64,000 bases of DNA from Paraburkholderia haematera (lineage in GTDB: Bacteria > Pseudomonadota > Gammaproteobacteria > Burkholderiales > Burkholderiaceae). The DNA is taken from positions 62,001-126,000 of the forward strand of contig NZ_CAJNBK010000002.1 of assembly GCF_905220975.1 (NCBI RefSeq), written 5' to 3'. The position numbers and the translations under genes were made by a program. Positions 48,877 to 57,008 of the stretch are shown here, in pieces (the stretch's first letter is position 1; each line of letters begins with the position of its first letter). Under the pieces are notes generated by a model, which did no database searches, was not told the DNA's origin, and saw only the letters and a program-made list of their open reading frames with translations.

Positions 48877-49737
48877 TTAGCCCGGCGTAACAACAACAGT
48901 ACAAGTAATCCCAGCAGCCAGCACAACCCCATCGGGCACAGAATCAATCCTCACCCGCACGGGCACGCGCTGTGCCAACCGAACCCAATTAAAGGTGGGA
49001 TTCACATCAGCCAGCAGCTCACGACTCTCAGGATTATCCCGATCATAGATCCCCCGAGAGATGCTCTCGACATGCCCCTGCAAGGTCCCCCCACTCATCA
49101 ACCGAACTTCGGCCTTATCACCGACGCGAACATGAGGCAGCTTAGTCTCCTCAAAATACCCATAAACCCAGAAAGAATGACTATCAACAATCGCCAGCTT
49201 AGCTGAACCAGCGGTAGCATAATCACCCCGAAAAACATTCAGATTAGTGACATACCCATCAACCGGCGCAACAACCCGAGTCCGCTCAAGATTCAACTTC
49301 GCAGCATCAAGCGCAGCCAGCGCCTGCTGATAAGAAGCCTCAGCAGCAGAAGCAGTATGAGTAGCATTCTCACGACTCTCTTTGGACACAACCAAAGCAT
49401 CCATATCCGCCCGCCGCTGCGCATCATCGCGCTTCATCTGCAACTCAGCCTTACGCGCCGCAACGGCAGCCTCAGCCTGCTCAACAGCAATCTGATAGTG
49501 CGAAGGATCGACCTGCATCAACAGATCCCCCTTCTTCACCAGTTGGTTATCCTTAACAGGCAAATCCACAACCGCACCGGAAACATCAGGCGCCACATTC
49601 ACAATTTCAGCGCGCACGCGCCCATCGCGAGTCCACGGCTCATCCATGTAATGAACCCACAACACGCGCCCAATCAAAATCGCGACGATAAAAATAATGG
49701 CTGTCGCGACGAAGCCAACAATATTTCGGATGGTCAT
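48877..49737 (-). CDS. HlyD-family membrane fusion protein (AaeA-like)
   Basis: Periplasmic adaptor that links the FUSC inner-membrane pump to the outer-membrane channel, 286 residues. One N-terminal membrane helix (GFVATAIIFIVAILIGRVLW) is followed by the biotinyl-lipoyl half motifs VNVAPDVSGAVVDLPVKDNQLVKKGD and RTRVVAPVDGYVTNL around a helical hairpin. The ATG at 49737 gives the normal N terminus. It is the last gene of the efflux operon. The plus strand is G-poor over much of the gene, next to element D. Confidence 0.92.
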   Translation of the reverse strand: MTIRNIVGFVATAIIFIVAILIGRVLWVHYMDEPWTRDGRVRAEIVNVAPDVSGAVVDLPVKDNQLVKKGDLLMQVDPSHYQIAVEQAEAAVAARKAELQMKRDDAQRRADMDALVVSKESRENATHTASAAEASYQQALAALDAAKLNLERTRVVAPVDGYVTNLNVFRGDYATAGSAKLAIVDSHSFWVYGYFEETKLPHVRVGDKAEVRLMSGGTLQGHVESISRGIYDRDNPESRELLADVNPTFNWVRLAQRVPVRVRIDSVPDGVVLAAGITCTVVVTPG

Positions 49738-49750
49738 GTTTCGACTCTGA

Positions 49751-49951
49751 TCAACGATAAACGGCGAGACCGAGCACGCCGCACACACACACGAGCAAGC
49801 TGGCCCGGAACAAGGACGGATGCCACACCACGCGATAGATGCCCGTATAGGCAATCACGCGGTCCAGCACCCAGGTAAGCGCGGCGCCCGCGATAAACAG
49901 CAGCACAATGGCCGGCACGTAGGCGTCGAAAACTGCGATATCACGTGGCAT
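49751..49951 (-). CDS. DUF1656 small membrane protein
   Basis: A 66-residue protein with two hydrophobic segments (VPAIVLLFIAGAALTWVL and LLVCVCGVLGLAVY), matching the DUF1656 family (AaeX-like), which is found between FUSC pumps and HlyD adaptors. Its role is unknown. AAGGAG lies six bases upstream of the ATG at 49951, and the gene start overlaps the end of the FUSC gene by 11 bases. Confidence 0.88.
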   Translation of the reverse strand: MPRDIAVFDAYVPAIVLLFIAGAALTWVLDRVIAYTGIYRVVWHPSLFRASLLVCVCGVLGLAVYR

Positions 49952-52151
49952 GACGAACTCCTTCTGACGCGTCGGCACGTCCGCTCATCAGCGGTTCAAG
50001 CGGCGATTGCGGATCGAGCAGCGCGGTACGAATGAAATGCAGTTGACTCAAAATGCGTTGCAGTTGATGCCGCTCCTCACGTGGTGGCGTGAAGGTGGCC
50101 AGCATCAGTTGAACCGCGGCAATCGCATCGGTGGTGGCGGCGAGTGCGCGGTCGAAGCGGTCCGCGCGCGGCCGTTCGAAAAGGGCGGTCACGGCGTCGC
50201 GCATCGCCCGCAATGTGACGCGCCACGGCATCGACTTCGCGTAACGCGCGTCGGCGGGCAGCGCCGCCAACTCGCGGCGCAGATCGATCATCGCGTTGCC
50301 CACTTCGAGCACCGAGAACAGCCAGCGCAAGGTGTCGCGCTTGAGCTCGGGTTCGTTCTGCGCGAGCGCGTTGATCTGGAACATCAGATCGCGCGCGCCG
50401 CTCTCGAAGCGCGAACGCACCCGGCGCATCCCAGCCCGGCTTGCCAGTGCTACCTGGCGGCGCAGGTCCATCAGCAGACGGTTGCGCAGCCAAGGTGTCG
50501 AGGGCGGCAGCAGCACGGCAAAGGCAATCGCGCACACCAGCATCGACAGCACCAGTGCGATCGCGTCGTTGATGGTGCCGCTCGGGTCGTAGTGAATCAG
50601 GTTGTCCGGGCCGGCCAGGAAGCAGAAGAAGATGCAGTAACCGACGCCGTAGCCGGCCAGCGCGGGCCGGGTCGTCATGAATACGCCGAGCAGCAGGAAT
50701 GGCGTGAGCGCGGCGCATAGCAGCGGAAAGCCGTCGATGTGCGGATACACGCCGTACACCGCGATCATGCCCATCACCGAGGCGACCAGCGTGCCGCCCG
50801 CCATCTGGAACGCCGTGCGCTTCGGATTCGGCGACGACGACGCCAGCGCGCACACCGCCGCGGCGTCCAACGTCAGCGTCGAGCCGCTCGGCCATGCGGT
50901 CGCGATCCAGAATGCGCCGAGCACCATCATGACGATGGCCGCGCGCAAGCCGGCGACGCCCGCGGCAATCCCGTTCGTCTTCGGCTCATAGCGCTCGATC
51001 CAGCGTTCGCGTTCGTGCGTGTCGACCGCAAGCGATGCATAGGTGGCCACGTACGCGTGCAGATCGTCGATGAAGCGGTACAGGAGTTCGGCGCCGGTGT
51101 CGAAGTCGAGCAGCGGTGCATCCGGCTGCGTTTCCAGCGCGGCACGGGTCGTGCGCACCCGCCTGGGCAGCTCGGCCTTGTACGCCTCGAGTTGCGCGGC
51201 GGCGTGGGCGGCGTCCGCGGCGCTCAACACCGGTTCGCCGGATTTCGCGAGCAGCGGGGCGATGTCCTTGAAGTACGGCTCCAGCGCCTCGATCGCGATG
51301 GCTGCGCCGCTCGTATTCGTATCGCGCAGCCGGTTCATCAACTGATGCAGCGCGTGAAAGCGCGTCGAGGCGGTCATGAACTCGCTGTTCAGTCGCGCGA
51401 GACGGCCGCCGCGCATCCGCGAATCGGGGCCTTCGAACACGGCGACACTGCGCGCCGCTTCGAATCCAACGATGTCGGCGACAAAGCGTGCATTCGTCGC
51501 TTCGATCTGCGCCCGGTCGTTGCGGCCGCCCAGGGAGGCCGACACATACTCGACGAACGCCGAGAACCGCGCGCGCACGGTGCCGCGCATCTGCAAACCG
51601 GCGAATTGCGGAAACACCAACCCGCTGACCGCGCCCGCGCAGACGATGCCGACCACCACTTCAGCCACCCGCGTGAGCGCGCTCAGAAACGCGCCATCCG
51701 GATGCTGCGAGGCTGGAATGCCGATCAGCGCGGCGGTGTAGCCGGCCAGCACGAAACCGTACGACTTGAAGTTGCGATTACGCGCGGCCCCGGCGGTGCA
51801 GATGCCGACCCAGATCGCGGTCGTGACAATGAACAGTTCCGGTTGCTGCGCGAACAGGCCGATCAATGCCAGCATCACGACGAGGCCGACCAGCGTGCCG
51901 CAGATCCGGTAGAAGCTTTTGGCGAACACCATCCCGCTTTGCGGCTGCATCACGATGAACACGGTGGTCATCGCGGTGCGCGGTTGCGGCAGGTCGAGTT
52001 TCATCGCGATGCCGAGCGCGAGGAAGCAGGCGGCGAGCGCTTTGAACAGATAGATCCACGTGAGACCGTCGGTGCGCGCCCAGTCGGCGGCGGCCGAGTA
52101 GAGCGCGGCAAACGATGCCGGGCGCGAGGCGGGAGAGGGGGACGCTGACAT
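49941..52151 (-). CDS. FUSC-family efflux pump (AaeB-like)
   Basis: Inner-membrane transporter of 736 residues. Two blocks of about five to six membrane helices (WIYLFKALAACFLALGIAMK onwards, and GLRAAIVMMVLGAFWIATAW onwards) are each followed by a cytoplasmic region, the layout of the fusaric-acid-resistance family. The motif RTAMTTVFIVMQPQSGMVFAKS in the first block is typical. With the HlyD and NodT partners it probably exports aromatic acids or similar hydrophobic acids. AAGGA lies eight bases upstream of the ATG. Confidence 0.92.
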   Translation of the reverse strand: MSASPSPASRPASFAALYSAAADWARTDGLTWIYLFKALAACFLALGIAMKLDLPQPRTAMTTVFIVMQPQSGMVFAKSFYRICGTLVGLVVMLALIGLFAQQPELFIVTTAIWVGICTAGAARNRNFKSYGFVLAGYTAALIGIPASQHPDGAFLSALTRVAEVVVGIVCAGAVSGLVFPQFAGLQMRGTVRARFSAFVEYVSASLGGRNDRAQIEATNARFVADIVGFEAARSVAVFEGPDSRMRGGRLARLNSEFMTASTRFHALHQLMNRLRDTNTSGAAIAIEALEPYFKDIAPLLAKSGEPVLSAADAAHAAAQLEAYKAELPRRVRTTRAALETQPDAPLLDFDTGAELLYRFIDDLHAYVATYASLAVDTHERERWIERYEPKTNGIAAGVAGLRAAIVMMVLGAFWIATAWPSGSTLTLDAAAVCALASSSPNPKRTAFQMAGGTLVASVMGMIAVYGVYPHIDGFPLLCAALTPFLLLGVFMTTRPALAGYGVGYCIFFCFLAGPDNLIHYDPSGTINDAIALVLSMLVCAIAFAVLLPPSTPWLRNRLLMDLRRQVALASRAGMRRVRSRFESGARDLMFQINALAQNEPELKRDTLRWLFSVLEVGNAMIDLRRELAALPADARYAKSMPWRVTLRAMRDAVTALFERPRADRFDRALAATTDAIAAVQLMLATFTPPREERHQLQRILSQLHFIRTALLDPQSPLEPLMSGRADASEGVRHAT

Positions 52152-52162
52152 GGCCGGCTTCC

Positions 52163-53809
52163 TTACTCAGCTGCGGGCGCGTTGGTGGACGACCCCGCGG
52201 CGTGCGTGGTGCCGGCCTGGGCTGGTGCCGGTGCGGTGGTCCCGGCGCGGTCAGCCGAGGCCGCGTGCGCCAACGCGCCCGACGGAGCCGCAGCCGCAGC
52301 CGCCGCCGGCTGGCTCTTGCCCTTCCCATGCGCCGGCAACGTCTCGTTTGCCTGCGGACCATTGGCGGGTTCGTCGAGTCCGCCGCCCAGCGCCGTGACC
52401 AGCGACGCATGCGCGCCCAGCCGCTCGGCCTGAATCTTCGCGACGCCTTCCTGCGCGCGCAGCAACTGGCTTTGCGCGATCAGGACGTTCAGATAGTCGG
52501 TCAAACCGCGCCGATACCCTTCGCGCGCCAGGTCGTAGTTCTTGCGCGCCGCGGCGACCGAACGGTCGGCGTCTTGCGCCTGGGTCGCGAGCGAACGGAT
52601 CCGGATCACCTGATCGGAGATGTCCTTCAGCGCGCCGACGATCGACTGGTTATACCGGTCCACCGCCTCGTCGTACCCTGCCGACGCCGCGCCGAGCTGC
52701 GAGCGCAGCCGTCCGCCGTCGAAGATCGGCAGCGACAGCGCCGGACCCGCGCTCCAGCTATGCGACGGGTCTTTCAGGAACTGGAACAGCGGGCCCATCG
52801 CGGCATAGCCGCCGATCGACGCCAGCAGGTTAATGTCCGGATAGAAGTTAGCCTTGGCCACGTCGATGCCGCGTGCTTGTGCCGCGACCGTCCAGCGCGC
52901 CGCGACCACGTCTGGCCGATGGCCGATCAGATCCGCGGGCAGGGCGCTGGGCAGGCCGGCGGGTGCGTTGTCGAGCGCGAGCGCCGGACGCTGGATCGCA
53001 TCCCCCGCGCCCGGACCTTTGCCGGCCAGTGCGGCCATTTGATTGCGGCCGAGTGCGATCTTTTCTTCGATCGCATCGATCTGGCGTTCATATTCCGGCA
53101 TCGGCGTTTCGGCCTGGCTCACTTCGAGCTGCGTGCCGATGCCGCCTTTCAGACGCCGGTTCGCCAGGTCGACGATCTGCTGCTGCTGTTGCAGCGTGGA
53201 TTTGGCGATATCGAGCAACGCGTAGTTCATCGACAGTTCGATGTACGTGCGCACCACGTTGCCTTCCAGTTCGAGCTGGGCGGCGCGGAAGTCGGCCGCG
53301 CTCGCATGGGCGGCATCGAGCGCGCGCTCGGCAGCGTTCTTGTCCTTGCCCCAGAGATCGAGGTTGTACGACAGACCCAGCGTGCCGGTGTTGTTCCACG
53401 ATTGCTCGCCTGCGAGCGGCCCCGGGCCGTAATAGACGTTGTCAGCCCATTTCTGACGCTGGATCGAGAGGCTGCCGTTGACTTGCGGCGAGAGCGCCGA
53501 GCGGGCCACGCCCGCCATCGACACGGCTTCGCGCACGCGCGCCTGAGCGACCGCGAGACTCGGATTACCCGCCTGCGCGGCTTCGACCCACTCGTTGAGT
53601 TGCGGATCGTTATAGGCGCGCCACCAGTCGGCGGCCGGCCATTGGGCGTCCGCGTTGGCGGCCCGGATGGCGTTGCCTGCGTCGAGCGAGGAGGGCTCGA
53701 TTCCGCTGTCTTGCGGCGCGATGCCTCCGGTATTGGCACAGCCGGCGATTGTTAATAGGATCGTAAGAACCGCGGCTGCGGCGATCCCTTTCTGTACCGG
53801 AGACTGCAC
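52163..53809 (-). CDS. NodT-family outer-membrane efflux lipoprotein
   Basis: Outer-membrane channel of a tripartite pump, 548 residues. The signal peptide ends in the lipobox TIAGC. Two repeated OEP domains follow, with the family segments AQGNPSLAVAQARVREA and YRRGLTDYLNVLIAQSQLL. I chose the GTG at 53809 because GGAGG stands exactly five bases before it; a TTG at 53821 overlaps that site. The C-terminal 65 residues are an Ala/Pro-rich tail that reaches past the usual family end. It is the first gene of the efflux operon, divergent from a LysR regulator. Confidence 0.92.
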   Translation of the reverse strand: MQSPVQKGIAAAAVLTILLTIAGCANTGGIAPQDSGIEPSSLDAGNAIRAANADAQWPAADWWRAYNDPQLNEWVEAAQAGNPSLAVAQARVREAVSMAGVARSALSPQVNGSLSIQRQKWADNVYYGPGPLAGEQSWNNTGTLGLSYNLDLWGKDKNAAERALDAAHASAADFRAAQLELEGNVVRTYIELSMNYALLDIAKSTLQQQQQIVDLANRRLKGGIGTQLEVSQAETPMPEYERQIDAIEEKIALGRNQMAALAGKGPGAGDAIQRPALALDNAPAGLPSALPADLIGHRPDVVAARWTVAAQARGIDVAKANFYPDINLLASIGGYAAMGPLFQFLKDPSHSWSAGPALSLPIFDGGRLRSQLGAASAGYDEAVDRYNQSIVGALKDISDQVIRIRSLATQAQDADRSVAAARKNYDLAREGYRRGLTDYLNVLIAQSQLLRAQEGVAKIQAERLGAHASLVTALGGGLDEPANGPQANETLPAHGKGKSQPAAAAAAAPSGALAHAASADRAGTTAPAPAQAGTTHAAGSSTNAPAAE

Positions 53810-53902
53810 GATTTCCTCCAAAATTGGCTATAGAAGCATGTGCGTCATTATATTTTTTGATTGATTGGGGAATAACCGGTAAAGATGCAAGGCATTTTTA
53901 CG

Positions 53903-53917
53903 GATTATGAGATAATC
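53903..53917. promoter_or_regulatory. Palindrome in efflux/LysR divergent region
   Basis: Inverted repeat GATTAT-GAG-ATAATC lies 48 bases upstream of the LysR ATG, in an AT-rich 155-base divergent region. It has the ATTAT...ATAAT style of LysR-type sites and is a good candidate for the regulator's binding site. Confidence 0.6.
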
Positions 53918-53964
53918 GCCTTTGCGAATCGTGTAACAATCGCTACCGATCACCAAGGAAAAGT

Positions 53965-54903
53965 ATGGATACGCTTCAAAACATGCGCGTATTTGTCCGC
54001 GTCGTCGAAGCGGGCAGTTTCACGGGTGCCGCGCAGCATCTGAACACGACCACGGCGTACGCGTCGCGCGCGGTTTCCGACCTGGAAGCGCACTTGCGCA
54101 CGCGTCTTTTGAACCGCACCACGCGCCGTATCGCATTGACCGAGGCGGGTGAGCGCTATCTGCAGCGCTGCGAGCAGATCCTCGCGTACGTGGATCAGGC
54201 GGAAGCGGAGGCCGGCGACGCCCACGCGCGTCCGTCCGGCAAGCTCAAGGTCCACGCAATGACGAGCTTCGGCCAGCACTATGTGGTACCGGCGGTGGGC
54301 CGTTATCAGGAGCGCTATCCGGACGTGCATATCGAACTGACGCTCGCGCAGCGCATGCCTGATCTGCTCGACGAAGGGTTCGACGTGTCGCTGACACTGG
54401 CAACCGGCCTGCCGGATTCGGGGCTGGTGTCGCAGCGGCTGGGCAGTGCGTTTAGCATCGCGTGTGCGTCGCCGGTTTATCTGGAGCGGCACGGCGTGCC
54501 CCAAACGCCCGCGGACCTCGCGCGCCACACCTGCCTGCAAATGGTCACGCCGGTGTTCCCGACCGACAAATGGATCTTCGACGGCCCGAATGGCGAGGAA
54601 ACGGTCGCCCTCGGCCCGGCCACGTTTCAGGTGAATGTCGCCGAAGCCATGGCGGTCGCGGCGTGCAACGGCATGGGGGTCGGATTGATTCCGATCTACT
54701 CGGCGATCAGCGGCTTGCGCAGCGGCGAACTCGTGTGGCTGTTACCTGAATACACGTCGCAGGAAATGAATCTGTACGCGTTGTATCCGTCCAGGCAGTA
54801 TCTGGACGCGAAAATTCGCACCTGGGTCGAATTCCTGCGCGAGGAACTGCCCGTCACGCTGGCCGTCGACCAGGAAGAGTTGCGCCGGTTCGCGCGCACT
54901 TGA
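53965..54903 (+). CDS. LysR-family regulator, probably of the efflux operon
   Basis: Regulator of 312 residues in the AaeR/CrgA-like group. The helix-turn-helix is in residues 1-60 (MRVFVRVVEAGSFTGAAQHL, ASRAVSDLEAHLRTRLLNRT); the effector domain follows (SGKLKVHAMTSFGQHYVVPA). AAGGA lies five bases upstream of the ATG. As with aaeR and aaeXAB in E. coli, it is divergent from the pump genes, so control by an aromatic acid effector is likely but not shown. Confidence 0.9.
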   Translation: MDTLQNMRVFVRVVEAGSFTGAAQHLNTTTAYASRAVSDLEAHLRTRLLNRTTRRIALTEAGERYLQRCEQILAYVDQAEAEAGDAHARPSGKLKVHAMTSFGQHYVVPAVGRYQERYPDVHIELTLAQRMPDLLDEGFDVSLTLATGLPDSGLVSQRLGSAFSIACASPVYLERHGVPQTPADLARHTCLQMVTPVFPTDKWIFDGPNGEETVALGPATFQVNVAEAMAVAACNGMGVGLIPIYSAISGLRSGELVWLLPEYTSQEMNLYALYPSRQYLDAKIRTWVEFLREELPVTLAVDQEELRRFART

Positions 54904-55121
54904 AGCAACCCCGCGCGGGCGGTTGACCATTGTTGACGATTTCAGGCCGGGGTGGCGTGACAGCCTGTTACATAAGTGCCGCGTCGCAACATTTCCTTAC
55001 TTCTGCATGGCGGTCGATTTGTTAACGTGTGGTTCATGCGCTGCCGCATCAACCGGACGCGTTCAATTAGCCGCCGTTCGGCACATCGCACCAACCGCAA
55101 TCATTGAAGGACGAGGAATTC

Positions 55122-55280
55122 ATGGATACGCATCTGATGATCGGCGTGGCCGTCATGCTGGGACTGATCGGAATCGCCGCATCGCGCGATCTGCTGCGCC
55201 GCCTGCGTGACCAGCAGCCGCGACTGGTGCCGATCAAGGTCGAGGGCGCTGATTCGCAGGGGCAACGGCGCGATCGTTGA
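55122..55280 (+). CDS. Small single-helix membrane protein, 52 aa
   Basis: A short gene. ATG at 55122 is preceded by GAGG at six bases spacing and by AAGGA a little further up. The product begins MDTHLMIGVAVMLGLIGIAA, a clear membrane helix, and ends with a basic, polar cytoplasmic tail (RDLLRRLRDQQPR and on). Codon use is like the neighbours. The gene is convergent with the SRAP gene, 24 bases away. I recognise no family. It could be a small membrane regulator or accessory subunit. Confidence 0.68.
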   Translation: MDTHLMIGVAVMLGLIGIAASRDLLRRLRDQQPRLVPIKVEGADSQGQRRDR

Positions 55281-55304
55281 GGTTTTGATCCCCGCTCCGC
55301 ACAT

Positions 55305-56030
55305 TCAGGGCATCGCTTCGATCAGACCCGGCTCGTCGTTGAGCGTGCGGTCTACGTCGGGGCCGACCCGGTGCCAGCGAAACCGCGCGGCGGGTAGGCA
55401 AGCGCTGCGTGCAAGCTGTTCGAGTTCATCCAGTTGCAGGGCCGGATCCAGCCAGCGGCGCGCCGCCTCCGGCGCGAACACCAGCGGGCGCCGGCCGTGT
55501 ACGTCGATCAAACCCGCGTCAGCGGTGGCCGTCACGATCACCAATCCCATGCCTTCCGTTTGCGGTTCCGTGCCGCGTACGCTCGAGAGGGCCGCGAGGT
55601 ACATCGGCAGGTCGCTTTTCAGATGCACGAAGTAAGGCTGGCGCACTGTTGAGTCGGCTTCCGCTTCCTCCGTCATTTCCCCCTTTGATGTTCCGTGCGC
55701 CGCTTCCGTGCGCCATTCGAACCAGCCATCCGCCGGTACCAGAACGCGTCCGGTTTTCCACAGATCTTTGAAGTAGCGCGTATGCGGCGCGGTTTCGGCG
55801 CGCGCGTTGATCGTCTGCGGCAGATGCTGCGCGCGTGCCCAGTCCGGGCAATAACCCCAGTGGATCGCGTGCAGCGTTTGGTCCGGGTAAATCGCCAGCG
55901 GGTGAGTGCCCGGGGCGAGGTTGTAGCCGGGGCGGCGGTCGGCGGCGTCGAACAGCATGAGCGGATCGGCCAGGCCGAGGTGCCGTGCGTACAGATGTGG
56001 ATCGCGATACTGGCTGATTCGACCGCACAT
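55305..56030 (-). CDS. SRAP/HMCES-family DNA-protein crosslink protein (YedK-like)
   Basis: Covalently caps abasic sites in single-stranded DNA through Cys2. It has 241 residues and starts MCGRISQY, leaving Cys2 at the N terminus after Met removal. The other active-site residues are present: Asn in TINARAET, Glu in GWFEW, and His in VHGRRPLVF, where most relatives have HxRMP. An insert of about 20 polar residues (AAHGTSKGEMTEEAEADS) follows the GWFEW strand. It stands alone on the minus strand. Confidence 0.9.
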   Translation of the reverse strand: MCGRISQYRDPHLYARHLGLADPLMLFDAADRRPGYNLAPGTHPLAIYPDQTLHAIHWGYCPDWARAQHLPQTINARAETAPHTRYFKDLWKTGRVLVPADGWFEWRTEAAHGTSKGEMTEEAEADSTVRQPYFVHLKSDLPMYLAALSSVRGTEPQTEGMGLVIVTATADAGLIDVHGRRPLVFAPEAARRWLDPALQLDELEQLARSACLPAARFRWHRVGPDVDRTLNDEPGLIEAMP

Positions 56031-56150
56031 GAGCGACCTCCGGAGATCACCGGCCTGGCGGGTTTGACCGATTCGAACCCGAGCCCAACGACAACCACAG
56101 CCTAGTGCGCGGCGCCTGGCCGCGCTACCCAGATCGGCCCCAAGCCGACG

Positions 56151-56957
56151 CTATATCTCGACGACCTTGTCCCACGTGAACTGCGGATTCTCCGGCTGAC
56201 GGGTGCGCCGGTCGAGATAGCCGCGTGGATTGCAGACCACGCGCGTGCCGTGCACGGTGTAATCGAAGGGCGTATGGGTATGCCCGTGAATCCACAGTGC
56301 GACGGGCGAGCGCACCAGTTCCGGCAAATGATTGACGAAACCGGCCGACACGCGGTCTTCCGCGTAGCGCTCGGCGAGACTCAGCCGATGCGGCGCGTGA
56401 TGCGTGACAACGATCGTCTTGCCGTCGAACGGCTTCGCCAGTTCACTTTCGAGCCAGGCGCGCGCCCGGCGGTGCAATGCGAGGGAGTCGTCCGGCGTGA
56501 AGTCGCGCGGTGAGTCCTGGGTGTCGTGCGGCCAGTTCATCTGGATCAGGCCGCGGAAGTCGAGCATGACCCGGCGCGATGCGTCGATGGACCCGGCAAT
56601 CGTGTCGGGATCCGCGCCGTATAACGCGAAGTCGGTCCATAACGTGGTGCCGAGCACGCGCCAGCGACCTTGCGGGTCGACCAGCGCGGCATTGTTCAGC
56701 ACATGCACGTTGTCGACTTGCGCGGCTGCGTCGTAGAGGGCCGTTTCGAGCGCACCGAATTCGCCGTCGTAGTACTCATGGTTGCCGGGCACGTAGATCA
56801 CCGGCACGGCGCCGTCGAAGGTTTGCGCGGCCCAGCGCGGGCCGGCCGCATGATTGTGGATGTCGCCGGCCAGCACGATCAGATCCGCGTGCGCATGCGG
56901 GATCAGCTCGGGCTCGTCGTACTCCAGATGCAGATCGGACAGCACTCGAATCTTCAC
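56151..56957 (-). CDS. Calcineurin-like metallophosphoesterase
   Basis: Two-metal phosphoesterase of 268 residues. All metal motifs are visible: SDLHLEYD, LAGDIHN, VPGNHEYY, VVTHHAPH and IHGHTHTP. The family acts on many phosphoesters, from nucleotides to phosphoproteins, so the substrate is not assigned. It ends 120 bases from the SRAP gene start and follows the FAD oxidase gene on the same strand by 51 bases. Confidence 0.9.
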   Translation of the reverse strand: MKIRVLSDLHLEYDEPELIPHAHADLIVLAGDIHNHAAGPRWAAQTFDGAVPVIYVPGNHEYYDGEFGALETALYDAAAQVDNVHVLNNAALVDPQGRWRVLGTTLWTDFALYGADPDTIAGSIDASRRVMLDFRGLIQMNWPHDTQDSPRDFTPDDSLALHRRARAWLESELAKPFDGKTIVVTHHAPHRLSLAERYAEDRVSAGFVNHLPELVRSPVALWIHGHTHTPFDYTVHGTRVVCNPRGYLDRRTRQPENPQFTWDKVVEI

Positions 56958-57008
56958 GACAGCGACTCCTGCAATGGGCCTCGCACCAGACGGCGAAGGC
57001 TTTAATCC

